Positions 45,143 to 54,795 of a stretch of 64,000 bases of DNA are shown here, piece after piece. This stretch comes from Pontibacterium sp049603715 (lineage in GTDB: Bacteria; Pseudomonadota; Gammaproteobacteria; Pseudomonadales; Balneatricaceae), in assembly GCA_049603715.1 (NCBI GenBank), contig JBMYSW010000001.1:62001-126000 (forward strand), in the 5' to 3' direction. The position numbers and the translations under genes are program-made. How positions within the stretch are numbered: the first letter of the stretch is position 1; each line of letters begins with the position of its first letter. Below the pieces are notes generated by a model that had not been told where the DNA came from, did no database searches, and saw only the letters and a program-made list of their open reading frames with translations.

Positions 45143-45829
45143 ATGGCAAAACATGCGTTTTTTGTAACAGGCACCGATACCGATGCTGGAAAAACTTTGG
45201 TCACCCAAGGCTTATTAGAAGCGGTGAATCGGGCGGGCTTACGCACGTTTGGTTTAAAGCCCGTGGCCGCAGGCTGTGAGCAAACGCCCGATGGCTTACA
45301 AAATGACGATGCTCTTAAGCTACAAGCCGCGGCGAATGTAAAACTGCCTTACGAGCAGGTAAACCCCATCGCCCTTGAGCCAGCAATTGCTCCCCATATA
45401 GCGGCACAAAAAATCGGTAAACCTTTAAGCGCAAGTCGATTGGCGGGTTACTGCCAAGGGGCAATGCTACAGCCTGTTGATTGTGTGTTTATCGAAGGCG
45501 CAGGTGGCTGGCGCGTGCCACTTAACTCACGTGAGACGCTGGCTCAGCTCGCCATTGAGCTTAATAAACCGGTGATTTTGGTCGTTGGCATGAAGCTGGG
45601 CTGCATTAACCACGCACTGATGACCGCCGAATGTATCCGTCGCGATGGTCTTACCTTGGCTGGCTGGGTGGCGAATCGTGTTGACCCTGAGATGTCGGAA
45701 TTTGAGGCTAATCTAGACACCTTAAAAGCCATGATTCCAGCGCCATTGTTAGGTGTGGTCGGGCATCTTTCACCAGTGACTGTAGACGCAGTTGCCGATG
45801 CTTTGGATATCTCTCCGCTATTAGCGTGA
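45143..45829 (+). CDS. bioD: Dethiobiotin synthetase
   Basis: Closes the ureido ring of DAPA using CO2 and ATP. 228 residues with P-loop GTDTDAGKT (10-18), KPVAAGCE and EGAGGWRVPL. It ends the biotin run, 67 bases after bioC. Confidence 0.96.
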   Translation: MAKHAFFVTGTDTDAGKTLVTQGLLEAVNRAGLRTFGLKPVAAGCEQTPDGLQNDDALKLQAAANVKLPYEQVNPIALEPAIAPHIAAQKIGKPLSASRLAGYCQGAMLQPVDCVFIEGAGGWRVPLNSRETLAQLAIELNKPVILVVGMKLGCINHALMTAECIRRDGLTLAGWVANRVDPEMSEFEANLDTLKAMIPAPLLGVVGHLSPVTVDAVADALDISPLLA

Positions 45830-45975
45830 CGCTTTTTAAGCCAAAACTTAAGCTTAAATTTGATTTGGTTAAAATTTGACCAACTTTGTTTTGCTGACTA
45901 TATTAAATATTTAGCAGTGCACATATTGCCTGTTAAAGACGTTTTAGCAAAAGCACGTAATCGGAGGGGGACGCC

Positions 45976-46224
45976 ATGAATGTGGGTCATTTACTTCAAA
46001 CGGGCTTGGTTGGCATTAACCGAACACTTGATAACACCGTAAAGGCAGCAAGTGATCACCAAGGAGTTGGTCAACCCGAAAATGTCACGCAAGCCACAGG
46101 TCAAACCACGGGCTTAGAAAAAGCCCTTGAAGGCAGTGTGCAGGCGAGAGAAGCTGCCGCAGCCACAAAGGTCGTTACCGAATCCGAGGCGGTTTCGGGC
46201 ACGCATGTTGATATTCATGTATAA
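45976..46224 (+). CDS. Small protein of unknown function upstream of the SprA-like gene
   Basis: An 82-residue Ala/Thr-rich protein with a good GGAGGGG ribosome-binding site. The C-terminal stretch AAATKVVTESEAVSGTHVDI resembles the tail of short flagellar-rod-like proteins, but that is only a resemblance. It lies 11 bases before the metalloprotease-like gene, so the two are probably co-transcribed. Confidence 0.65.
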   Translation: MNVGHLLQTGLVGINRTLDNTVKAASDHQGVGQPENVTQATGQTTGLEKALEGSVQAREAAAATKVVTESEAVSGTHVDIHV

Positions 46225-46235
46225 CCGAGCAGGTC

Positions 46236-47231
46236 ATGAGCAGCGTTACGCCTAACCCCTTTGCAGTTTCTGGAGCTGCTGTTTCGGCTTATCAAGCGGT
46301 CACTCAAAGTGCGCCGCTTAAGTCTGTCACACTGGCTCAGCCAACTTCATCGACCTCTAACACTTCCTCATCGACACCATCTTCACAGCCGTCATCTGTA
46401 TCCTCACCATCAGTAGTGGTGACTTTATCGTCTATATCGCCCAGTGCGTCAGCCGAAGCTACTTCGGCGACTAATTTGGTGTACAGCGCGCAGCCGAGCG
46501 CGACCTTGGCTTCGTCCTCTCATAGTGTTTCAGCATCATCAGTCAGTGCGGGGGCGACTCAAGGTGGCTCAGGTGCAGCTGGCGAAACAGGTGAAGAGCC
46601 TGAACAGGGCGCAACCGCAGTAGGGCAGTTGACCGATCAAGAACAACAGCTGGTGGAGGAGTTAGCCGCTCGCGATTTAGAAGTACGCCAGCACGAGCAA
46701 GCCCATGCGAACGTGGGTGGGCAATACACAGGTGCGCCTCAGCTTGAGTACACTCGTGGCCCAGATGGACGCATGTATGCCACCAGTGGCGAAGTGAGTG
46801 TGGATACCTCCACCATTGCCGGAGACCCTCAAGCCACTATCGATAAAATGGAAGTGATTATTCGCGCGGCCATGGCACCTGCCGAGCCGTCGGCGCAAGA
46901 CCTGCAGGTTGCAGCCCAAGCTAAGGCCATGTTAGCCCAAGCCGTGGCAGAGCTTGCCAGCTTAGAAGAAGAGAACCCGCTAGCAGGTGCTGAGGGAGAA
47001 GAAGAAACAAGCGCAGATGAGTCGCAGGGCGAGGTAACCGCAGGTACTAGCGCTGCCCAAAATGGCAATAGCGAGAATAGTGAGAGCAGTGATAGCAATA
47101 AGAGAAACGACAGAAAGGAGCTAAACGAGTCGCTTTTTAACCCGGCAAATGCGCTAGCACAAAAGTTAATTAACTCAGGCGCGACTCAGCCGCCCTTTGA
47201 ACAAGGGCAGCTAATTGATGGTTATGTTTAG
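46236..47231 (+). CDS. Putative metalloprotease, CJM1_0395/SprA-related family
   Basis: 331 residues. A low-complexity Ser/Thr/Pro-rich N-terminal half (about 1-125) precedes a conserved domain (about 130-240) with a zincin-type HExxH motif, HEQAH (153-157), in EVRQHEQAHANVGG. A Glu/Ser/Asn-rich tail follows. There is no signal peptide. The family is annotated as putative metalloprotease and activity is unproven. It is convergent with an esterase gene only 8 bases away. Confidence 0.8.
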   Translation: MSSVTPNPFAVSGAAVSAYQAVTQSAPLKSVTLAQPTSSTSNTSSSTPSSQPSSVSSPSVVVTLSSISPSASAEATSATNLVYSAQPSATLASSSHSVSASSVSAGATQGGSGAAGETGEEPEQGATAVGQLTDQEQQLVEELAARDLEVRQHEQAHANVGGQYTGAPQLEYTRGPDGRMYATSGEVSVDTSTIAGDPQATIDKMEVIIRAAMAPAEPSAQDLQVAAQAKAMLAQAVAELASLEEENPLAGAEGEEETSADESQGEVTAGTSAAQNGNSENSESSDSNKRNDRKELNESLFNPANALAQKLINSGATQPPFEQGQLIDGYV

Positions 47232-47239
47232 TGCTTGCC

Positions 47240-48016
47240 CTAGGCTAAGCAAAAACGAGACACTAATCGGTTAAACATATCGGGCTTTTCGGCATGTAAC
47301 CAATGGCCAGCATCGGCAATCACCTTCACACTCACATCACTAAAACGTGCTTTTACTTCGTTTTGATGCTCTTGCAGTAAGTAATTCGAGTTCGCCCCTT
47401 TAATAAACAGGGTAGGGTCAGTGTAGCTCTCACCGCTGGGCGAATGCGGCGCGTCGCAAATATCAGCATAGCCTGCTTCAATGGCAGCGAGGTCCATACG
47501 CCACGCGTAGCCTTGCTCGGCACGCACAAGGTTTTTTAACAAAAAGGCACGCACGCCCATTTCGCTAATGTATTCCGATAGGTATTGGTCTGCCTCTTTG
47601 CGCGACTTAATTTGCGCCAAGGGCACATTGTTAAGGCCGGCAAACACATCGCTGTGGCGGTTGGGGTACTTAACCGGGGCAATATCGGCCACCACTAAAC
47701 GGGTCACGTAACTTGGGTAGGTGAGGGCAAATTGCATGGCAATTTTTCCACCCATGGAGTGGCCTAACAAATAAAAGCTGTTGAGCTCTAGGTGGTCGAC
47801 CAGCTGTTTTACATCCTCAGCCATCTCGGCGTAAGTCATACCTGCTTGGTGCGGCGACTTACCGTGATTGCGCACATCTAACGCCAACACATTAAAGTCG
47901 TTGGTTAGCTGCTTAATTTGGCTGTTCCAATTATCAATGGCACCAAAAAGCCCGTGAATAATAACCAAAGTAGGGGCGTCGCTGTTGTCGCAAGGGCTGA
48001 GGGTGTAATTAAGCAT
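47240..48016 (-). CDS. Alpha/beta-fold esterase, YbfF-like
   Basis: 258 residues. The start MLNYTLSPCDNSDAPTLVII at 48016 matches YbfF-type esterases; the frame extends further upstream without homology. Oxyanion segment IHGLFGAIDNW, nucleophile in GHSMGGKIAMQ, His in DAGHWLHAEKP. YbfF hydrolyses short and acyl-CoA-type esters; the natural substrate here is unknown. The ribosome-binding site is weak. Confidence 0.85.
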   Translation of the reverse strand: MLNYTLSPCDNSDAPTLVIIHGLFGAIDNWNSQIKQLTNDFNVLALDVRNHGKSPHQAGMTYAEMAEDVKQLVDHLELNSFYLLGHSMGGKIAMQFALTYPSYVTRLVVADIAPVKYPNRHSDVFAGLNNVPLAQIKSRKEADQYLSEYISEMGVRAFLLKNLVRAEQGYAWRMDLAAIEAGYADICDAPHSPSGESYTDPTLFIKGANSNYLLQEHQNEVKARFSDVSVKVIADAGHWLHAEKPDMFNRLVSRFCLA

Positions 48017-48163
48017 AGGAATGTTTAAATAATGATAAATAACGGCGAAAAACGAAAAATTATGGGAAGAAGCGAGCTGTCGAGATTGCGGGAGGGGACA
48101 GTGCAATCAGCGACAGCTGCTATGTGTAATACACAGTCACAAGCAAGCCTGTGACTTAGGGCA

Positions 48164-48784
48164 TTACAAAATGTCGATTAGCTCAACATCAAATACAAGC
48201 GTAGAGTACGGAGGAATGCCGCCTGGAGAACCTTGCGCACCGTAAGCTAGGTCGTAAGGAATGTACAAGCGCCATTTAGAACCTACGTTCATTAGCTGAA
48301 GGGCTTCAGTCCAACCCGCGATAACGCCGCCTACTGGGAACTCAGCTGGCTGACCGCGCTCTACAGAGCTGTCGAATACTTTACCGTCGATGAAAGTACC
48401 GTGGTAGTGAGTGCGAACAGTTGATTCGCGAGTTGGGCGAGCGCTGCTTGCGTCGCCAGCTTCAAGTACTTCGTACTGAAGGCCAGACTCAAGCGTAGTT
48501 ACGCCTTCTTTTTTACCGTTTTCTTCAAGGAAGGCTTTGCCTTCTTTGCTTTGTTCTTCCGCAGCTTTTTCTGCTTCTTCTTTTAGACGACGGTTAATTT
48601 CGTTGAACGCAGCCTGAATGTCTTCGGCGCTCACTTGAAGTGCTTCGCCGGCAAAGGCGTCTTGGATACCTGCGGTTACAGCGTTTAGGTCAACGCCTTC
48701 AAAACCATTTGTGGCGAGCTGGTCGCCCATCTGACGGCCGATGCCGTAGCTTGCGTGTTGTTCAACAGTTGTAAATACTGACAT
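48164..48784 (-). CDS. fklB: FKBP-type peptidyl-prolyl isomerase, FklB-like
   Basis: 206 residues. An N-terminal dimerisation helix domain (about 1-85, ending in a Glu/Lys-rich helix) precedes the FKBP domain (about 115-206: VRTHYHGTFIDGKVFDSS and YGAQGSPGGIPPYSTLVFDVEL). There is no signal peptide, so it is closer to cytoplasmic FklB than to periplasmic FkpA. It acts as a folding catalyst and chaperone. Confidence 0.9.
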   Translation of the reverse strand: MSVFTTVEQHASYGIGRQMGDQLATNGFEGVDLNAVTAGIQDAFAGEALQVSAEDIQAAFNEINRRLKEEAEKAAEEQSKEGKAFLEENGKKEGVTTLESGLQYEVLEAGDASSARPTRESTVRTHYHGTFIDGKVFDSSVERGQPAEFPVGGVIAGWTEALQLMNVGSKWRLYIPYDLAYGAQGSPGGIPPYSTLVFDVELIDIL

Positions 48785-48877
48785 ATTTTTCGTCCAAAAG
48801 TGACATTTTAAAGACCGTTGGCATTACATCGCCAACGTTGAAAAAACCAAAAAGAGTGTTGCTCTGCGGCGCATCTC

Positions 48878-49762
48878 TTACTGCTTGGTTTGAATAAACA
48901 ATAATGGGTCCACTCGCGTATTATTCAAGCTTACACCCCAATGAAGGTGCGGGCCTGTTACGCGGCCGGTCTTCCCAACAGTGCCTATCTGGTCGCCTTG
49001 GGCCACCATATCACCTAATTCTACCTGAGTTGTGTTCATGTGGCAGTACATGGTGGTAAGGCCAAAGCCGTGATCAATGATAACGGTGTTGCCGTTAAAA
49101 AAGTAATTACCCACCGCTTTTACGGTGCCCGGTGCGGCTGCAATAATCGGCGCAGACATAGGTGCGGCAATATCAAGGCCGCTGTGTGGGCTACGGGGCT
49201 GGTTGTTGTAAAAGCGCTTTAAACCAAACGGGCTACTGTAAGGCCCTTTGGCGGGCAAAATCATTGAGAGGATAGGGCTCTCTGGCTCGCTCCAGTGAGT
49301 GTAAGCAGCGGTTTGCTCAGCTTTTTCGCGACGCCAGCGCTTTACCTGCTCTGGGTCGGGGTTGACATGCTTTTTGTTTTTAATGGTCAGGTATTGGGCT
49401 TTATAGGTTTTATCCTGAATGTAAAAGTTAATACCCTGATCTTTGTACTTTAGGGTTTGCGCCTCGTCTGCTTTAACAGATAGCGGAATACCCACGACCG
49501 CTAACCATGGGGCTTCGGGCTCAAAGGCGGTGCCTTTACTCGATACCACCATCACTCGATTATCTTTGTAACTCACCTCGGGTGCTTGTGGGCTGTTAAT
49601 ATGAGTGAGCGGCACCAGTGCGACACCGCCGGGCACCCGTGCTTCTTTTGGCAGTAGGGTGTAGGCCCAGCTTGATTGGCTGAACCCCAAGGCCAAGAGG
49701 AATACGGCCAAACCCGCGGTTAGGCGCGAAAAAAGGCGATGAGAAAAAGCGGTGCGTTGCAT
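48878..49762 (-). CDS. M23-family peptidase (LytM domain)
   Basis: 294 residues with a signal peptide (hydrophobic 12-30, cleavage near SWA at 33). A beta-rich N-terminal domain precedes the peptidase_M23 domain with zinc ligands in SPHSGLDIAAP and GPHLHWGV. It is predicted to be a periplasmic peptidoglycan endopeptidase or amidase activator. The ATG at 49762 has AAGGAG in front; a longer frame to 49804 is less likely. It is downstream of xseA on the same strand. Confidence 0.9.
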   Translation of the reverse strand: MQRTAFSHRLFSRLTAGLAVFLLALGFSQSSWAYTLLPKEARVPGGVALVPLTHINSPQAPEVSYKDNRVMVVSSKGTAFEPEAPWLAVVGIPLSVKADEAQTLKYKDQGINFYIQDKTYKAQYLTIKNKKHVNPDPEQVKRWRREKAEQTAAYTHWSEPESPILSMILPAKGPYSSPFGLKRFYNNQPRSPHSGLDIAAPMSAPIIAAAPGTVKAVGNYFFNGNTVIIDHGFGLTTMYCHMNTTQVELGDMVAQGDQIGTVGKTGRVTGPHLHWGVSLNNTRVDPLLFIQTKQ

Positions 49763-49816
49763 AATCTGCTCCTTTGCGTCGTTCTTACTAACTCGTATTA
49801 GCAAGGGCCAACCCTG

Positions 49817-51178
49817 TTACGAAGAGGTTTTGGTTACCCTAGCGGTAAAACCGCCATATCGCAATTTACCGGTAATGGTATCGCCGGGCTTTAATGCTTC
49901 GCTCGACTCTAATGCCTTTTGGTTTTCGTCCAAAACGATAGCGTAGCCGCGCTCAAGGGTCGCCAAAGGGCTGACACTGTTGAGTCGTGTGGCCATTAAA
50001 CGAAGCTGCTGTTGATACTGGGTTAGGCGCTGAGTCATGGCTTGTTGCAAGCGTTGCTCCAGTGCTACCAAGGCGCCTTGGTTTTGGCTTAAACGAATTT
50101 CGGGTGATACTCGCTCAAGACGTTTGGCTAAATACGCGAGGCTTTGTTGTTGCTGTTGCAAGCGTTGTTGCATTTGCGCTTTAAGTGCGAGGTCCGCGCG
50201 GTCGAGTCGTTGCTGCTGTTGCGCTAAATGATCTTTGGGTGAGCGCAAGCGCGAGCGTAAATGGGCAACGTGTAGCTGCTTTTGTTTAAGCTGGCGACTT
50301 AAGCTCAAAGAGAGTCGCTGCTTAATTTGGTTGAGGTGCGCCAACAGTTGGCGTTGATCTGGCGTGACCAGCTCGGCTGCGGCCGACGGAGTGGGTGCAC
50401 GCAAGTCTGCGACAAGGTCGCTAATTACTACATCTACTTCGTGACCAACGGCACTGATGACCGGAATTTGGCTCGCAAAAATCGCCCTTGCAACGGCTTC
50501 CTCGTTAAAGCACCACAAATCTTCTTTAGAGCCGCCACCCCGGCCTACAATAAGCACATCACAAGCGTTGTGACGGTTTGCCGTGGCAATGGCGCGCACG
50601 ATGTGGGCAGTGGCCTCGCTGCCTTGCACTTGTGTTGGGTAAACACTAATGCGCAAGCCAGGGTGACGGCGCTTGGTCACGGTTAAAATATCGTGCAGTG
50701 CGGCACCCGTGGCCGAGGTCACAATCCCCAAGTGTTTGGCCTGAGTGGGTACGGGTTTTTTGTGGCTTTGGCTAAAAAGCCCCTCTTGGTCGAGCTTGGC
50801 TTTTAGTAAGTCAAACGCTTGTTGCAGGGCACCGTCGCCTGCGCTTTCCATATGCTCGGCAATCAGCTGAAAATCGCCACGGCCTTCGTACAAGCTCACT
50901 TTGGCAGTGATTACCACATGGTCGCCGCTTTTAGGTGCGGGCTTAACGTACATGGCACGGTTGCGAAACATGGCGCAACGCACCTGAGCTTTGGCGTCTT
51001 TAAGGGTGAAGTACCAATGGCCGCTCGCCGGTTTGGCTAGGTTAGAAATCTCGCCAGCAACGCGCACAGTCATAAACGAGTTTTCGAGCAATTGCCGTGC
51101 TTGGCGATTTAAATCGCTTACGCTTAGGGCTTTGAATTGTTGCACCTGAGTGCCAAAAGGGGAGTTAGGGTTTCTCAT
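49817..51178 (-). CDS. xseA: Exodeoxyribonuclease VII large subunit
   Basis: Degrades single-stranded DNA with the XseB subunits. 453 residues: an N-terminal OB fold (about 15-110, VRVAGEISNLAKPASGHWYFTLKDA), the nuclease domain (GIVTSATGAALHDIL, IVGRGGGSKEDLWCFN, ISAVGHEVD) and a long Gln/Leu-rich coiled coil (about 270-400). The start MRNPNSPFG at 51178 is chosen over a frame opening at 51340 because homology begins there. It is divergent from guaB as in E. coli. Confidence 0.95.
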   Translation of the reverse strand: MRNPNSPFGTQVQQFKALSVSDLNRQARQLLENSFMTVRVAGEISNLAKPASGHWYFTLKDAKAQVRCAMFRNRAMYVKPAPKSGDHVVITAKVSLYEGRGDFQLIAEHMESAGDGALQQAFDLLKAKLDQEGLFSQSHKKPVPTQAKHLGIVTSATGAALHDILTVTKRRHPGLRISVYPTQVQGSEATAHIVRAIATANRHNACDVLIVGRGGGSKEDLWCFNEEAVARAIFASQIPVISAVGHEVDVVISDLVADLRAPTPSAAAELVTPDQRQLLAHLNQIKQRLSLSLSRQLKQKQLHVAHLRSRLRSPKDHLAQQQQRLDRADLALKAQMQQRLQQQQQSLAYLAKRLERVSPEIRLSQNQGALVALEQRLQQAMTQRLTQYQQQLRLMATRLNSVSPLATLERGYAIVLDENQKALESSEALKPGDTITGKLRYGGFTARVTKTSS

Positions 51179-51427
51179 GGCCTTAATAGTATGCAACCTC
51201 GCCTTAACAAGCGAGGCTTTACCGTGGATTTTGCTCGCTCGCTGCAAGTGAGAGTGCCAACCTGCGACTAACAAGGCAGCACGTAATTCACTACTTTTTA
51301 CAAGAAATCTCTCGTTGGTGCTGGGGTTGTGTAATAACAATCAAGTTATTGTCATACGAGGAGTGAAAAGGTGAGTTATAATTAGCAAAACAAACGCTTG
51401 AAACCGTTTTATATCGTCCCGCGCACA

Positions 51428-51456
51428 TTGAGCCGACCGGCTCTTTTCTGTATAAT
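51428..51456 (+). promoter_or_regulatory. guaB promoter
   Basis: TTGAGC (51428-51433), a 17-bp spacer and consensus TATAAT (51451-51456), 39 bases before the guaB ATG. Confidence 0.8.
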
Positions 51457-51495
51457 GTCGCGTTTAATTTTTCACCTTAAACAGGCTGGCTGAGA

Positions 51496-52962
51496 ATGTT
51501 GCGAATCGCTGAAAACGCTCTCACTTTTGATGATGTGTTGCTCGTACCTGGGTACTCTGAAGTACTTCCTAAAGATGTATCCCTAAAAACACGCCTAACG
51601 AAAGGAATTGAGTTAGGTATTCCTTTGGTTTCTTCTGCAATGGATACGGTAACTGAATCCCGTTTGGCTATTTCGATGGCGCAAGAAGGCGGTATCGGTA
51701 TTATCCATAAAAACCTTACGATTGAGCAGCAAGCTGCTGAAGTACGTAAAGTTAAAAAGTTTGAAGCAGGCGTAGTAAGCGACCCGGTAACTTGTAGCCC
51801 TACAATGACAGTAGGTGAGCTACGTCAGCTAGCTGCGCAAACTGGCTTCTCTGGTTTCCCTGTTGTTGATGGTGACGACCTAGTAGGTATCGTAACCAGC
51901 CGCGACATGCGTTTTGAAAACCACCTAGATGCGCAAGTTTCTACCATCATGACGCCAAAAGAGCGCTTGGTAACGGTAGAAGAAGGTGTGGACAAAGATA
52001 AAGTTCGCAACTTGCTACGTAAGCACCGCATCGAAAAAATCCTAGTGGTTGACGAAGCCTTCTCTCTTTGCGGCATGATGACCGTAAAAGATATGTACAA
52101 AGCACAGGCTTACCCAAATGCAGCTAAAGATAGCCGCGGTCGTTTGATCGTGGGTGCTGCGGTAGGTACTGGCCCAGAAACACCAGACCGCGTAAAAGCA
52201 CTTGTTGAAGCAGGTGTTGACGTGATCATCGTTGATACGGCTCACGGTCACTCTAAAGGTGTTATCGATCGCGTTGCTTGGATCAAAGCAAACTTCGACG
52301 TGCAAGTGATTGGCGGCAACATCGCTACCGCTGCTGCTGCCATCGCATTGGCAGAAGCGGGCGCAGACGGCGTTAAAGTCGGTATCGGCCCTGGCTCTAT
52401 CTGTACAACTCGTATCGTTGCAGGTGTAGGTGTTCCTCAAATTTCTGCAGTGGCTAACGTTGCAACAGCAATGGAAAGCTACGGCGTACCTGTAATCGCA
52501 GACGGCGGCGTTCGCTTCTCTGGTGACCTTGCTAAAGCGATTGTTGCGGGTGCATCTGCTGTCATGGTTGGCTCTATGCTAGCGGGTACTGACGAAGCAC
52601 CGGGCGAAGTTGAATTGTTCCAAGGCCGTGCGTTTAAGTCTTACCGTGGCATGGGTTCTTTGGGTGCAATGGGTCAAAGCTCTGGTTCTTCTGACCGTTA
52701 CTTCCAAGACGCCTCTGAAGGTGTTGAAAAGCTGGTTCCAGAAGGCATCGAAGGTCGCGTACCTTGTAAAGGCCCAATGGGCGGCGTAGTACACCAGTTA
52801 ATGGGTGGTTTGCGCTCTTCAATGGGTTACACCGGCAGCGCGAGCATCGACATTATGCGTACTGTTCCTGAGTTTGTTCAAATTACAAACGCAGGCATGG
52901 CCGAAAGCCACGTACACGATGTAAGCATTACTAAAGAAGCGCCGAACTACCGTATCGGTTAA
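51496..52962 (+). CDS. guaB: IMP dehydrogenase
   Basis: Oxidises IMP to XMP, the first committed step of GMP synthesis. 488 residues: a TIM barrel interrupted by two CBS domains (about 92-205), the catalytic Cys in GPGSICTTRIVAG near 305, the flap segment SYRGMGSLGAM and DGGVRFSGDLAKA. It is in the usual guaBA order with guaA. Confidence 0.98.
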   Translation: MLRIAENALTFDDVLLVPGYSEVLPKDVSLKTRLTKGIELGIPLVSSAMDTVTESRLAISMAQEGGIGIIHKNLTIEQQAAEVRKVKKFEAGVVSDPVTCSPTMTVGELRQLAAQTGFSGFPVVDGDDLVGIVTSRDMRFENHLDAQVSTIMTPKERLVTVEEGVDKDKVRNLLRKHRIEKILVVDEAFSLCGMMTVKDMYKAQAYPNAAKDSRGRLIVGAAVGTGPETPDRVKALVEAGVDVIIVDTAHGHSKGVIDRVAWIKANFDVQVIGGNIATAAAAIALAEAGADGVKVGIGPGSICTTRIVAGVGVPQISAVANVATAMESYGVPVIADGGVRFSGDLAKAIVAGASAVMVGSMLAGTDEAPGEVELFQGRAFKSYRGMGSLGAMGQSSGSSDRYFQDASEGVEKLVPEGIEGRVPCKGPMGGVVHQLMGGLRSSMGYTGSASIDIMRTVPEFVQITNAGMAESHVHDVSITKEAPNYRIG

Positions 52963-52982
52963 TCGGCACTTCGCTGTTTGAT

Positions 52983-53009
52983 AAATGGGGTTAACGCCCC
53001 ATTTTTTGT
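52983..53009 (+). terminator. Terminator-like hairpin between guaB and guaA
   Basis: AAATGGGG pairs with CCCCATTT around a short loop, followed by a T-run. It sits within the expected guaBA operon and may reduce read-through into guaA. Confidence 0.65.
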
Positions 53010-53052
53010 TTTTAAGGCTCGCTAAAACCGCTTGAGCCGCTGGAGTAGGTTA

Positions 53053-54633
53053 ATGACCCAAGATATTCACGACCAACGAATCCTTATTTTAGACTTTGGC
53101 TCACAATACACGCAGCTTATCGCACGTCGCGTACGTGAAATTGGTGTGTACTGTGAAATTTACGCATGGGACCTAGACGACGCGCATATCGTCGACTTTA
53201 AGCCAAACGGTATCATCCTAGCGGGTGGCCCAGAGTCAGTAACCGAAGGTGATTCACCACGCGCGCCTGAAGCCGTGTTTAACTTGGGCGTGCCTGTATT
53301 GGGTATCTGCTACGGCATGCAAACCATGGCTGCTCAGCTTGGCGGTAAAGTAGCCTCGTCTGAAAAACGTGAGTTTGGTTACGCACAGGTTAACCTAGAC
53401 GCGTCTCCTAGCCCGTTGTTCGACGGCATCTTTGACCACGAAAGCAACAACGGCGGCCAGTCTCTTGACGTATGGATGAGCCACGGCGACAAAGTTACCG
53501 AGATTCCAGAAAGCTTCCGCGTAGTTGCTTCTACTGAGTCGGCACCCATCGCAGCGATGGCTGACGTTGCTAAGCAGTTTTACGGTGTTCAGTTCCACCC
53601 AGAAGTAACTCACACCAAACAAGGTGGCGCACTACTAGAGCGTTTCGTTTTAGATATTTGTAAAACACAAGCCTTGTGGACTGCTGAAAACATCATTGAA
53701 GACCTTATTCAAAAGGTTCAAGCACAAGTAGGCGATCAAAAAGTATTGCTAGGCTTGTCCGGTGGTGTGGATTCTTCAGTGGTAGCGGCATTGCTACACC
53801 GTGCCATTGGCGACCAGTTGACCTGTGTATTTGTGGATAACGGCTTGCTTCGCTTGAACGAAGGCGACCAAGTAATGGAAATGTTCGCAAACAACATGGG
53901 CGTACGTGTGATTCGCGCCGACGCTGAAGACCTTTTCCTAGGTCGTTTGGCGAACGAAAACGACCCAGAGAAAAAGCGTAAGATCATCGGTAACACCTTT
54001 ATCGAAGTATTTGACGACGAAGCGACCAAGCTAAAAGACGTTAACTTCTTGGCGCAGGGTACTATCTACCCAGACGTGATTGAGTCTGCTGCCTCTAAAA
54101 CCGGTAAAGCGCACGTGATCAAGTCGCACCACAACGTAGGTGGCTTGCCAGAAGACATGGCCTTTGAATTGGTTGAGCCGCTACGCGAACTCTTCAAAGA
54201 CGAAGTACGCAAAATTGGTGTCGCACTTGGCCTGCCTTACGACATGGTTTACCGTCACCCGTTCCCAGGCCCAGGCCTTGGCGTACGTATCTTGGGCGAA
54301 GTGAAAAAAGAATACGCCGATATTCTTCGCGAAGCTGATGCGATCTTTATCGAAGAACTACGCAAAGCCGACTGGTACCACAAAACCAGCCAAGCCTTTG
54401 CAGTATTCCTACCGGTTAAATCAGTAGGCGTAGTCGGCGATGGTCGTCGTTACGAATACGTAATCGCACTGCGTGCCGTAGAAACCATCGACTTTATGAC
54501 TGCACGTTGGGCACACTTGCCATACGAGCTACTTGAAAAAGTCTCTGGCCGTATCATCAACGAAATCGCCCACGTATCACGTGTCACTTACGACGTAAGC
54601 TCTAAGCCACCTGCGACAATTGAGTGGGAATAA
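53053..54633 (+). CDS. guaA: GMP synthase (glutamine-hydrolysing)
   Basis: Aminates XMP to GMP. 526 residues: class I amidotransferase domain with Cys86 (GICYGMQTM) and the His/Glu pair in VQFHPEVTHT, ATP-pyrophosphatase domain with the P-loop LSGGVDSSV (about 233-241), and a C-terminal dimerisation domain ending PPATIEWE. The ATG at 53053 is used (GGAGTAGG before it). Its 3' end, ATTGAGTGGGAATAA, is the kind of site used by guaA-specific integrases. Confidence 0.98.
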   Translation: MTQDIHDQRILILDFGSQYTQLIARRVREIGVYCEIYAWDLDDAHIVDFKPNGIILAGGPESVTEGDSPRAPEAVFNLGVPVLGICYGMQTMAAQLGGKVASSEKREFGYAQVNLDASPSPLFDGIFDHESNNGGQSLDVWMSHGDKVTEIPESFRVVASTESAPIAAMADVAKQFYGVQFHPEVTHTKQGGALLERFVLDICKTQALWTAENIIEDLIQKVQAQVGDQKVLLGLSGGVDSSVVAALLHRAIGDQLTCVFVDNGLLRLNEGDQVMEMFANNMGVRVIRADAEDLFLGRLANENDPEKKRKIIGNTFIEVFDDEATKLKDVNFLAQGTIYPDVIESAASKTGKAHVIKSHHNVGGLPEDMAFELVEPLRELFKDEVRKIGVALGLPYDMVYRHPFPGPGLGVRILGEVKKEYADILREADAIFIEELRKADWYHKTSQAFAVFLPVKSVGVVGDGRRYEYVIALRAVETIDFMTARWAHLPYELLEKVSGRIINEIAHVSRVTYDVSSKPPATIEWE

Positions 54634-54666
54634 TTCAGTGTTAGCTGAGTGGTTGTAAGTATGTAT

Positions 54667-54691
54667 AAGCCCGCTGATTAGCGGGCTTTTT
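54667..54691 (+). terminator. guaA terminator
   Basis: AAGCCCGC (54667-54674) pairs perfectly with GCGGGCTT (54681-54688), followed by a T-run. Confidence 0.88.
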
Positions 54692-54719
54692 GCGTTTTGG
54701 GGTGTCAGTGGGGGATTGT

Positions 54720-54790
54720 GGGAATGAGGCAAACAAGCTTGGTAGCTGAGCTTTGTGCCAAAGTGACAGTTATACTGCTTTTTAGACCCA
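54720..54790 (+). repeat. Direct repeat copy 1 (71 bp) at the island edge
   Basis: Aligns without gaps to 58845-58915 with 8 differences in 71 positions. It contains TTGGTAGCTGAGCTTTG and GTGACAGTTAT. Just at its start, ATTG-TGGGAATGA resembles the guaA 3' end. Non-coding. Confidence 0.85.
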
Positions 54791-54795
54791 ATTTT

